Below are positions 1 to 6,500 of a DNA stretch of 7,950 nt, piece after piece (the stretch's first letter is position 1; every line of letters begins with the position of its first letter). The notes beneath the pieces were generated by a model. It searched no databases, had not been told where the DNA came from, and worked only from the letters and a program-made list of their open reading frames with translations. This stretch comes from an uncultured Dechloromonas sp. (GTDB taxonomy: Bacteria > Pseudomonadota > Gammaproteobacteria > Burkholderiales > Rhodocyclaceae), in NCBI GenBank assembly GCA_946477505.1, contig CAMKYP010000173.1:1-7950 (forward strand), given 5' to 3'. The position numbers were made by a program, and so were the translations under genes.

Positions 1-351
1 GCGGATTGCCTGCTGCATCTCGACGTGAACAACATCTACGTCAATAGCCGCAATTTCGGTTTCGATCCCCTGAGCTTCCTGCATGCGCTTCCGCTGGAGC
101 GTACCTGCTACATCCATGTCGCCGGTCATTATGTCGAGGCGGACGGGTTGCTGGTCGATACGCACGGCGCCGAAGTGATCGATCCGGTATGGTCGCTGCT
201 GGCCGAGACTTATCGGCGCATCGGCAGCGACATTCCCACCTGCCTCGAGCGCGATTTCAACATCCCTGGCCTGCCGCAACTGGCGACCGAGGTCGGCCAG
301 ATTGCCCGTCTGCAGAAGCAGGTGCGCGATGCCGAAAGGCGGGTGGCATGA
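1..351 (+). CDS. bufB: DUF692 family multinuclear iron enzyme, bufferin/HvfB/MbnB type (3' part only)
   Basis: This is the C-terminal 116 residues of a DUF692 (UPF0276) protein; the 5' part lies before the window and the reading frame is open from base 1. Family members are about 280 residues long, TIM-barrel enzymes that bind two or three iron ions and, with a partner protein, oxidatively convert cysteines of a small precursor peptide into heterocycles (oxazolone/thioamide in methanobactin, thiooxazole in bufferins). The visible fragment carries the conserved metal-site motifs in family order: DVNN (fragment residues 8-11), HVAGH (39-43), DTH (53-55) and ERD (83-85). It ends with the usual helical tail. 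The stop codon shares bases with the start of the next gene (ATGA at 348-351), so the two are probably translationally coupled, as expected for an enzyme-partner pair. Family assignment is firm. The bufB role, rather than another DUF692 subtype, rests on the downstream neighbours. Confidence 0.9.
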   Translation, partial: ADCLLHLDVNNIYVNSRNFGFDPLSFLHALPLERTCYIHVAGHYVEADGLLVDTHGAEVIDPVWSLLAETYRRIGSDIPTCLERDFNIPGLPQLATEVGQIARLQKQVRDAERRVA

Positions 352-1094
352 TGCAAGCGGATTTCCAGCAATTTCAGCGCGCCTTCGGTAGGCATCTGCG
401 CGATCCGCATCACGTGCCGCGTCCGGCTGGAACGCCAGAGCGTCGGGTTGGCGTCTATCGTGAGCTGGTATTCAACAACCTGTGCGGTTTCGTGGATAGC
501 TGTTTCCCAGTCTGCCGCCAATTGCTGGGCGATGCGCGCTGGCGTCGCCTGTGCCGCACCTTCCTGCGTGACTGGCCGATGCACTCGCCCTGGTTCCGCG
601 ACATTCCCCGTGAATTCGTCAGCTATCTCGGCGACTCCGGAATCAGACAACCCTTGCCCCGTTGGCTGCCCGAACTGGCGCATTACGAGTGGGCCGAACT
701 GGCGGCGGACGTGATCGACGTGCCATGGCCGGAAGCCAACCCGGCGGGTGACCTGATGGACGCTGGCGTGGTGCTGAATCCGGTTTTGATGAATCTGGCC
801 TATTCATGGCCAGTCCACCTGATCGGCGAGGACTATCGCCCGCGCAAGCAACAGCCGACCCATCTGCTGGTCTATCGCGACTGCGACGACACGGTGCGCT
901 TTTCGGAGATCACGCCGCTTACCGCGCACCTGATCGATCTCCTGAGCACGCCCGAAGCGCTGACCGGCAGGCAGGCCCTGCTGCGCCTGGTCCACGAACT
1001 CAATTACCCCGATCCGCAAAAAATGCTCGATTTTGGCGCCGGCCTGTTCAACGACCTGCTGCGCCAGGGGATCATCCTGGGGAGTCAATCATGA
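348..1094 (+). CDS. bufC: DUF2063 family protein, partner of the DUF692 enzyme (bufferin BufC/HvfC type)
   Basis: Complete protein of 248 residues, the usual length for the family. The N-terminal half matches the DUF2063 domain (sometimes labelled putative DNA-binding): FQRAFGRHLRDP near residues 9-20, VYRELVFNNL at 36-45, then a pattern of FPV, LG, W, SPWF, IP and EF residues. The C-terminal half starts near the HYEWAELA motif and forms the second domain. In characterised systems this type of protein binds the precursor peptide and delivers it to the DUF692 enzyme; it probably acts in the cytoplasm as a heterodimer with the product of the preceding gene. Two start codons are adjacent (ATG at 348 and at 351). 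The first is preferred because AAAGG at 335-339 sits 8 nt upstream and because it gives the ATGA overlap with the previous stop. Its own stop again overlaps the next start as ATGA (1091-1094). The open frame continues upstream to 189, but that part is a shadow of the first gene. Confidence 0.9.
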   Translation: MMQADFQQFQRAFGRHLRDPHHVPRPAGTPERRVGVYRELVFNNLCGFVDSCFPVCRQLLGDARWRRLCRTFLRDWPMHSPWFRDIPREFVSYLGDSGIRQPLPRWLPELAHYEWAELAADVIDVPWPEANPAGDLMDAGVVLNPVLMNLAYSWPVHLIGEDYRPRKQQPTHLLVYRDCDDTVRFSEITPLTAHLIDLLSTPEALTGRQALLRLVHELNYPDPQKMLDFGAGLFNDLLRQGIILGSQS

Positions 1095-1639
1095 AGCACT
1101 GCGTACTGCGAACACTCAACACCATCGATCTGCTGGGCTTGTGGATCGGGCTGCTCAGCCTGCGCATCCTCCTCGGCTGGGATTTCTTCGAATCCGGCCT
1201 GGAAAAGTTCCATGGCAGCAACTGGTTTGCTGACATTCAGGATCGCTTTCCCTTCCCATTCAACGTCATCCCGCCGGAAATCAGCTGGCAGATGGCCACC
1301 TGGTTCGAGCTGGCGGGCGGCATCGCGCTGGTTGTCGGCCTGGCCACCCGGTTTTTTTCAATCTCGCTGATCGTCCTGACCGTGGTCGCCATCGCCGCCG
1401 TACATTGGCCGGAGGCGTGGAGCAGCGTCGGCGAGCTGATGCAGGGCTATGTCTTTACCGACAACGGACAGGGAAATTTCAAGCTTCCGACGCTTTTCAT
1501 TGGTATGCTGTTGCCGTTGCTGCTGCTCGGCCCCGGGAAGTTGTCGATCGATGCCTGGATTCGGCGGCGTTGCAGCGAAAAGCCCGCCAACCTCCTCAAT
1601 ACATCGACCTCCCTTGTCCGAAAAACCGTTAATCGATGA
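1091..1639 (+). CDS. DoxX family inner-membrane protein (bufferin BufD / HvfX type)
   Basis: A 182-residue integral membrane protein of the DoxX family. Four hydrophobic segments are visible: about residues 12-33, 66-86, 89-106 and 132-148. Between the first two is a loop with the sequence GLEKFHGSNWF, and a Gly/Pro-rich turn follows the last helix. Length and layout are normal for DoxX proteins that close bufferin and hvf operons. The biochemical role there is not settled; a redox or quinone-linked membrane function supporting peptide modification or metal handling is often proposed. The ATG start has a strong ribosome binding site (GGGGAG at 1079-1084, 6 nt spacing) and overlaps the stop of the DUF2063 gene. 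The basic tail (IRRRC, then a Ser/Thr/Asn-rich end) is probably cytoplasmic. The end of this gene overlaps the likely start of the sigma factor gene by 26 nt. Family call is confident; role in the operon is inferred from context. Confidence 0.88.
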   Translation: MKHCVLRTLNTIDLLGLWIGLLSLRILLGWDFFESGLEKFHGSNWFADIQDRFPFPFNVIPPEISWQMATWFELAGGIALVVGLATRFFSISLIVLTVVAIAAVHWPEAWSSVGELMQGYVFTDNGQGNFKLPTLFIGMLLPLLLLGPGKLSIDAWIRRRCSEKPANLLNTSTSLVRKTVNR

Positions 1640-2207
1640 CCAATTCGTCGCAGAGGTCCGCCGCGACATGCTGAAATTTGCCCAGTTGCAGCTCCGCGAT
1701 GCAGCCCTGGCGGAGGACGCCGTACAGGAGGCGCTCGTCGCGGCCCTGGCCGGGGAGCGCAGTTTTTCTGGGCGTTCCGCCTTGAAAACATGGGTGTTCT
1801 CGATCCTGCGCAACAAGATCGTTGATTTGATCCGCGTGCAGTCGAGAACGACCAACATATCCGCGTTAGGGGAAGATGAGGCCGATATGGATGCGACCTT
1901 CGAAGAGCTGTTCAAGGACAACGCGCACTGGCGGCCGGAAGCACGCCCGTTCGGTTGGGGCGACCCGGCTGAAACGCTGCGCGAGGAGCGTTTCTGGGAG
2001 GTTTTCGAAACCTGCCTCAATCATTTGCCGGAGAAAACGGCCCGCGTTTTCATGATGCGCGAGTTCCTGGAATTCGAGACGGACGAAGTCTGCCGTGAAT
2101 TGAGCCTCACCGTCAGCAATTGCAACGTGATCCTGCATCGCGCCCGCAACGGCTTGCGTCGCTGCCTGGAGGGGAGCTGGTTTGCACCTGGGGTAAGCGC
2201 ATGTTGA
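1614..2207 (+). CDS. ECF-type RNA polymerase sigma-70 factor with long inter-domain linker
   Basis: A 197-residue sigma factor with two domains. Region 2 spans about residues 11-75, including LAEDAVQEAL (32-41) and LKTWVFSILRNKIVDLIR (57-74), the core-binding and -10-recognition helices. Region 4 spans about 127-185, with LPEKTARVFMMREF (138-151) and a helix-turn-helix around EVCRELSLTVSNCNVILHRAR (158-178) for -35 recognition. The linker of about 50 residues (76-125) is longer than in most ECF factors and contains an acidic stretch and HWRPEARPFGWGDP; this resembles the TIGR02943-type group, an assignment from memory. The chosen start is TTG at 1614, because residues before the ATG at 1668 look like part of region 2. 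No Shine-Dalgarno sequence precedes TTG, so translation may depend on coupling with the DoxX gene, which it overlaps by 26 nt. The open frame extends back to 1449, but that Cys-rich part is a shadow of the DoxX gene. The factor probably directs RNA polymerase to its own operon and related genes, with the next gene product as its inhibitor. Confidence 0.88.
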   Translation: MSEKPLIDDQFVAEVRRDMLKFAQLQLRDAALAEDAVQEALVAALAGERSFSGRSALKTWVFSILRNKIVDLIRVQSRTTNISALGEDEADMDATFEELFKDNAHWRPEARPFGWGDPAETLREERFWEVFETCLNHLPEKTARVFMMREFLEFETDEVCRELSLTVSNCNVILHRARNGLRRCLEGSWFAPGVSAC

Positions 2208-2407
2208 CCTGCAAGGATGCTACGCGTTTGATGTCGGAGGCGCAGGATCGCCCGCTGAGCGTGGGCGAGAAATTGCAACTCGAAGTGCATCTGGCGATGT
2301 GCCGCGGTTGCAGCAACTTCCGCGAGCAAATGAATTTTCTGCGGCTGGCCTGCCGCCGCTTCATGCAGCGGCGGAATGGCGACGACGACGGTTCGTCGCC
2401 GTCCTGA
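2201..2407 (+). CDS. Small soluble zinc-finger (zf-HC2 type) anti-sigma factor
   Basis: A 68-residue protein with the anti-sigma zinc-binding pattern: Cys4 near the N-terminus, then His30-x3-Cys34-x2-Cys37 (HLAMCRGC), and an amphipathic helix to about residue 58. The tail is basic, then acidic and Gly/Ser-rich, without structure. There is no transmembrane segment or sensor domain, so it should be cytoplasmic and sense directly, as zinc-binding anti-sigma factors of the ZAS kind can do through thiol oxidation or metal exchange. It overlaps the sigma gene by 7 nt (start ATG 2201, sigma stop at 2205-2207), the typical layout of a cognate sigma/anti-sigma pair made in a fixed ratio. A GGGGTAA sequence at 2190-2196 serves as ribosome binding site inside the sigma gene. 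An upstream extension of the open frame to 2120 would copy sigma coding sequence in another frame and is rejected. The function is inferred from the motif and position; the signal (copper, zinc or oxidant) cannot be read from the sequence. Confidence 0.82.
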   Translation: MLTCKDATRLMSEAQDRPLSVGEKLQLEVHLAMCRGCSNFREQMNFLRLACRRFMQRRNGDDDGSSPS

Positions 2408-2439
2408 CGCTGCCGGGCTGGTCAGCCCAGCGATTTCTC
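2408..2439 (+). terminator. Imperfect hairpin after the bufferin/sigma operon (weak terminator candidate)
   Basis: Directly after the anti-sigma stop codon, CGCT (2408-2411) pairs with AGCG (2429-2432) and GGGCT (2415-2419) pairs with AGCCC (2424-2428), around a GGTC loop and a three-base bulge. It is followed by ATTTCTC, which is only a short, interrupted T-run. It lies between two convergent genes and covers the stop codon of the minus-strand gene. It could end plus-strand transcription, but the weak T-run leaves this uncertain. Confidence 0.35.
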
Positions 2440-2616
2440 GATTGCTTCCAGCAGTTTCTGCGCCCGTTCGCGGTTCTTCGCGATAGCCGCGGCACGCGCA
2501 TCGACGTCGGCGCTTTCGGCGCGCGATGCTTCCAGCAAGGCCTCGTGCGGCGTCATACCACCCAGCGCCGCTTCCAGCATGCGTTCGGCTTGTTGGTCGA
2601 TGTCCTGCTCAGACAT
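2422..2616 (-). CDS. Unrecognised small helical protein (64 residues)
   Basis: I do not recognise the family. The product is 64 residues, charged and rich in Ala, Glu and Gln, starting MSEQDIDQQAERML. It is predicted to form two helices joined around GGMTPHEALLEA (residues 19-30). The second helix (about 38-62) shows a heptad-like pattern of Ala/Leu/Ile with Arg/Lys/Glu, so a short coiled coil is possible. There is no signal peptide, membrane segment or metal-binding motif. ATG at 2616 is chosen over an in-frame ATG six codons upstream because a good ribosome binding site (GGGAGAG on the minus strand, about 4-7 nt before it) serves the downstream one. The gene is convergent with the sigma/anti-sigma operon (14 nt between stops) and lies downstream of the phasin gene on the same strand, separated by a strong terminator. 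A real gene is likely because of its ribosome binding site, codon use and fit to the gap between neighbours. Confidence 0.65.
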   Translation of the reverse strand: MSEQDIDQQAERMLEAALGGMTPHEALLEASRAESADVDARAAAIAKNRERAQKLLEAIEKSLG

Positions 2617-2658
2617 GCATTGCTCTCCCTGCATTTCAATGGCTCGGCTTTTTACCAG

Positions 2659-2690
2659 AAAAAAAGCCCTGCGGGTTAGGCAGGGCCTTT
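2659..2690 (-). terminator. Strong intrinsic terminator of the phasin gene
   Basis: Read on the minus strand, a perfect 7-bp stem GCCCTGC / GCAGGGC (plus-strand positions 2680-2686 and 2666-2672) with a 7-nt loop is followed by seven T residues (A-run at 2659-2665 on the plus strand). It begins 24 nt after the phasin stop codon. On the plus strand the same stem is followed by CTTTATT, so it may also work weakly in the other direction and stop leakage from the convergent operon. Confidence 0.88.
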
Positions 2691-2710
2691 ATTCCGGCTG
2701 AGGCCTGATC

Positions 2711-3220
2711 TTAGCGTTTGGTCATCGCGGCGATGTTGGCCTGGGTGGCGTCGGCAAACTGCTTGGCCACGGCATTCATGTTGCCAAAGGCCGAGTTGGC
2801 GGCAGCAACGGCGCTCTGGATGGCGGCAACGGCGCCTTCGGAGCCGGCCGGAGCAGACTTGGCGGCCAGGTCGACCATCTTGGTGACGGACTTCTGGAAT
2901 TCGCCGAACTGGGCTTCGACCATCTTGGCCAGTTCCTGCTGGGTCTGGCTGGTGATTTCGTAGACCGACTGACCGTAGGCGACAGCCTTGTCGACGGCCG
3001 GCTGGGCCAGCGACTTCTGGGCGGCGAAGGCGGCTTGCGGGTCCTTGGCGGTGAGCACGGTCTGGACGCCGGAGGCGGTGTCTTCCAGCGCGCTGCGGGC
3101 AGTGTTCAGGTTCAGGGCGGCGATACGCTCGGCAGAGGCGAGGGCGGTATTGGCGACGGCCAGCAGGGAGTCTACGGTGGCCTTGTTGGCGGCGGCGAAC
3201 TGTTCGGCATTGATGCTCAT
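2711..3220 (-). CDS. phaP: Phasin family protein (polyhydroxyalkanoate granule-associated)
   Basis: A 169-residue phasin of the TIGR01841 type common in Betaproteobacteria. Phasins coat polyhydroxybutyrate granules in the cytoplasm, controlling their number and size. The sequence starts MSINAEQFAAANKATVDSL and is almost entirely amphipathic helix rich in Ala, Gln and Val. It has the family landmarks EQFAAANKA (residues 6-14), ALNLNTAR (34-41), KDPQAAFAAQ (59-68) and a run with AVAYGQSVYEI (84-94) followed by a helix ending in KMVDLAAKSAP. An Ala/Ser-rich stretch leads to the end (AAMTKR). Length is typical (about 160-190). The ATG at 3220 has AGGA 6 nt upstream on the minus strand. It is a single-gene transcription unit with its own terminator, divergent from the transglutaminase gene. 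No pha biosynthesis gene is in view. Repeats upstream suggest control by a PhaR-type repressor. Confidence 0.92.
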   Translation of the reverse strand: MSINAEQFAAANKATVDSLLAVANTALASAERIAALNLNTARSALEDTASGVQTVLTAKDPQAAFAAQKSLAQPAVDKAVAYGQSVYEITSQTQQELAKMVEAQFGEFQKSVTKMVDLAAKSAPAGSEGAVAAIQSAVAAANSAFGNMNAVAKQFADATQANIAAMTKR

Positions 3221-3258
3221 GGCGGTTCCTAGATGGGGTAATGAATGAAATCAGCGCC

Positions 3259-3264
3259 AGTATA
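3259..3264 (-). promoter_or_regulatory. Putative phasin promoter -10 box
   Basis: On the minus strand TATACT matches the sigma-70 -10 consensus in five of six positions and lies 39 nt upstream of the phasin start codon. No good TTGACA-like -35 is found at 16-18 nt spacing (CACAAT at 17), so an activator, or simple dependence on upstream A/T-rich DNA, would be needed. The start site would fall near 3252. Confidence 0.45.
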
Positions 3265-3276
3265 GAGTACTTTCCG

Positions 3277-3305
3277 CATGAATTGTGCACCGCAGCAAAA
3301 TTGCT
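3277..3305. promoter_or_regulatory. Candidate PhaR-type operator over the phasin -35 region
   Basis: This stretch holds GTGCACCGCA (3285-3294), which contains the inverted repeat TGC-N3-GCA, and an adjoining palindrome AGCAA-AA-TTGCT (3294-3305). It covers the -35 position of the likely phasin promoter, a natural place for a repressor. From memory, PhaR of Paracoccus denitrificans binds CTGC-N3/4-GCAG type sites; the sequence here fits the core of that rule. The palindrome is seen directly; the assignment to PhaR is inference. Confidence 0.4.
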
Positions 3306-3380
3306 TTGAAGGGGCGCTCAGGGGACGCCAATCCCGTTCGGAAGCATGGTGCGGCCAACGTGTCGATTCGCCCCTGTTTG

Positions 3381-3421
3381 GTGCATTGCAGCGTCATCAG
3401 GCTTTCATGAAGTGCATGGCA
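3381..3421 (+). repeat. Two further GTGCAnnGCA decamers 31 bp apart
   Basis: GTGCATTGCA (3381-3390) and GTGCATGGCA (3412-3421) agree at nine of ten positions and start 31 bp apart, close to three helical turns. They repeat the decamer found at 3285-3294. Between them is the 8-bp palindrome TTCATGAA (3404-3411). They lie in the divergent region between the phasin and transglutaminase genes and could be additional operator sites acting on either. Confidence 0.4.
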
Positions 3422-3506
3422 ACATTCCGAGCGGGACAAACCACGGGTTTTCGGGATGGTTCGCCTTTTGCTTCTTACCTGCCAGTCATTCTGTCCGGAG
3501 CCGCAA

Positions 3507-6500
3507 GTGTCCATTCACGTCGCCCTCAATCACGTCACGCACTATTCCTACGACCGCCTAGTCAATCTGGGTCCGCAGATCATTCGCCTGCGTCCCTGCC
3601 CGCATTCCCGGACCCGCATTCTCTCCTACACCCTGAAGATCACGCCGGAAACGCACTTCATCAACTGGCAGCAGGACCCACAGGGCAATTACCTGGCCCG
3701 CCTGGTCTTCCCGGAAAAGACCCGCCAGTTCCGTTTCGAGGTCGATCTCGTGGCCGAAATGTCGGTCATCAATCCTTTTGACTTCTTTCTGGAACCGCAT
3801 GCCGAAGAGTTTCCGTTCCAGTACGAAGACTGGCAGCGTCACGAACTGACCCCCTATCTGTACAAGGTGGCCGGTGGCCAGCTGTTCGACAAGTACGTGG
3901 CTGGCATTTCGCTGGAAAAGAAGCGCAGCGTCGACTTCCTGGTCGCGCTGAATGCTCGGGTGCAGCACGATATCGGCTACACCATCCGGCTGGAGCCTGG
4001 GGTGCAGACGCCCGAGGAAACCCTGACCAAGAAAACCGGCTCCTGCCGCGACTCGGCCTGGCTGCTGGTGCAGGTCCTGCGCCACCTTGGACTGGCCGCC
4101 CGCTTCGTCTCCGGCTACCTGATCCAGCTGACGCCGGACGTCAAGTCGCTTGACGGTCCGTCCGGTCCGGAAGCTGATTTCACTGACCTGCATGCCTGGG
4201 CCGAGGTCTATCTGCCGGGCGCCGGCTGGATCGGCCTCGACCCGACTTCCGGCCTGTTCGCCGGCGAAGGCCATATCCCGCTGGCCTGCACGCCGGAACC
4301 GGCCTCGGCTGCCCCAGTGACTGGTGGTATCGACGAGTGCGAAACCGAGTTCTCACACCACATGCAGGTCACCCGCGTCTGGGAAGCACCGCGCGTCACC
4401 AAGCCCTACACGGATGAACAGTGGGTCGAAATCGAAGACCTCGGCCATGCCATCGACACCAAGTTGCGGGATATGGACGTTCGCCTGACCCAGGGCGGCG
4501 AGCCGACCTTCGTGGCGAGCGACGATCCGGACGGGGCCGAGTGGAACACCGCCGCGCTCGGCCCGACCAAGCGTTTCTATGCGGCCGAACTGTTTCATCG
4601 GCTGCGTCAAAAATATGCCCCGAATGGCCTGATGCACTTTGGTCAGGGCAAGTGGTATCCCGGCGAGCAGTTGCCGCGCTGGTCGCTGAACTGCTTCTGG
4701 CGCAAGGATGGCGAGCCGATCTGGAATACGCCACCGCTTTATGCCGACGAACGGAAGGACTACGGTGCTACGGCTGAACAGGCCGGCCAGTTTCTGAAGC
4801 GTGTTGCCGAGCGTCTGGGGGTAACGGCAGAGCATGTCTTCCCGGCTTACGAGGACGTCTATTACTACATGTGGCGCGAGCGCCGCCTGCCGGGCAACGT
4901 CGATCCCTTCGACTCGCGGGTCGACGATCCGCTGGAGCGCGAGCGCCTGATGAAAGTGTTTACGCAGGGCATGACGCATACCGTCGGTCACGTGCTGCCG
5001 ATCATGAAGAATGCCCATGAGCGTTGGCAGACCGGGCCGTGGTTCCTGCGTTCCGAGCGCTGTTACCTGATCCCCGGCGATTCGCCGCTCGGTTATCGTC
5101 TGCCGCTCGATTCGCAGCCGTGGGCCGCGAAAAGCGACTACCCCTACGTCAATCCGCCGGATGCCGAGATGGCACAGGTACCGCTGGCCAGCCACGCCGA
5201 GTACAGGGCGGCAGCCATGGGGCAGCGGACCGGCCAGAAAGCCGCCCGCGCCCAGCTGCGCGTGCCAGAGCCGGCCTTCGGGCAAGGCGGCCCGGATGGC
5301 AAGGGCCATGCGTGGGACAAGCCGGCCGATACCGTGCCCGGCTTCAAGGAGTCCGCCGCCTGGATTACCCGTCAGGCGATGTGCGCCGAGCCGCGCGACG
5401 GCAAGCTGTACATCTTCATGCCGCCGACCCTGAAACTGGAGGATTATCTCGAAGTCGTCGCCGCCATCGAGGCAACGGCCGAGGAAATGCAGCTGCCCGT
5501 CATCCTGGAAGGCTACGAGCCGCCGTCCGATCCGCGCCTGACGCACTTCCGCGTCACTCCGGACCCCGGCGTCATCGAGGTCAATATCCATCCGGCCAAA
5601 ACCTGGGAACAACTGGTCGACCAGACCACCCACCTCTACGAATCGGCCTACTACACGCGCCTGACCACCGAGAAATTCATGATGGACGGCCGCCATACCG
5701 GCACCGGCGGCGGCAACCATTTCGTGCTCGGCGGCGCCACGCCGAACGATTCGCCCTTCCTGCGCCGGCCAGACTTGTTGCGCAGTCTGATCGCCTACTG
5801 GCACAACCATCCCAGCCTGTCCTACCTGTTCTCCGGCCTGTTCATCGGCCCGACCAGCCAGGCGCCGCGTATCGACGAGGCACGCAACGACAGCCTGTAC
5901 GAGATGGAAATCGCCTTCAAGCAGATTCCGCCGGTCGGCGGCTACATCCCGCCCTGGCTGGTCGACCGCCTGCTGCGCAACCTGTTGATCGACGTGACCG
6001 GCAATACCCATCGCGCCGAGTTCTGCATCGACAAGCTGTATTCGCCGGACGGCCCGACCGGTCGCCTCGGCTTGCTCGAACTGCGCGCCTTCGAAATGCC
6101 GCCGCATGCGCGCATGTCGCTCGCTCAACAACTGCTGCTACGCGCCCTGATCGCTCGCTTCTGGGACGAGCCGTACGCGCCGCAACGCCTGGCCCGCTGG
6201 GGGACGGAACTGCACGACCGCTTCATGCTGCCGCACTTCGTCGCCCAGGACTTTGCCGACGTGATGGCGGAAATGCAGCAGGCCGGCTTCGCCTTCAAGC
6301 AGGAATGGTTCGCCCCGCATTTCGAGTTCCGTTTCCCGAAATATGGCGATTTCGCCGTCAAGGGCATCGCCTTCGAACTGCGCCACGCCCTCGAGCCCTG
6401 GCATGTCATGGGCGAGGAGGGGGGCGTCGGCGGTACCGTCCGCTACGTCGATTCCTCGGTCGAGCGCGTCCAGGTCAAGGTCAAGGGCATGGCGCCCGAT

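Larger units (their letters stand above)
3221..3506. other. Divergent intergenic region between phasin and transglutaminase genes
   Basis: 286 bp without a credible gene; the short open frames here lack ribosome binding sites and family character. The phasin-proximal third contains the -10 box, the decamer and the palindrome described separately. The middle holds two more decamers. The last 80 bp before the GTG start at 3507 show no clear -35/-10 pair on the plus strand, so the promoter of the transglutaminase gene is not identified. Confidence 0.6.

Noticed and set aside
210..683. Minus-strand open frame of 157 codons across the bufB/bufC junction
   Set aside because: Antisense to two genes with firm family matches and overlapping start/stop codons; no motif or ribosome binding site.
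1449..1613. Cys-rich N-terminal extension of the sigma factor frame (CCCRCCCS), which could look like a metal-binding peptide
   Set aside because: It is the Leu-rich fourth membrane helix of the DoxX gene read in another frame; sigma homology starts only after 1614.
3278..3781. Open frame of 167 codons across the intergenic region and the start of the transglutaminase gene
   Set aside because: No ribosome binding site and no family character, and most of it is out of frame with the well-supported transglutaminase gene.
4353..6131. Long open frame of 592 codons on the minus strand inside the transglutaminase-DUF2126 gene
   Set aside because: It is antisense to a gene with clear family motifs and an intact triad; the translation is rich in Arg/Gly/Gln with no recognisable domain, as expected for the shadow of GC-rich coding DNA.
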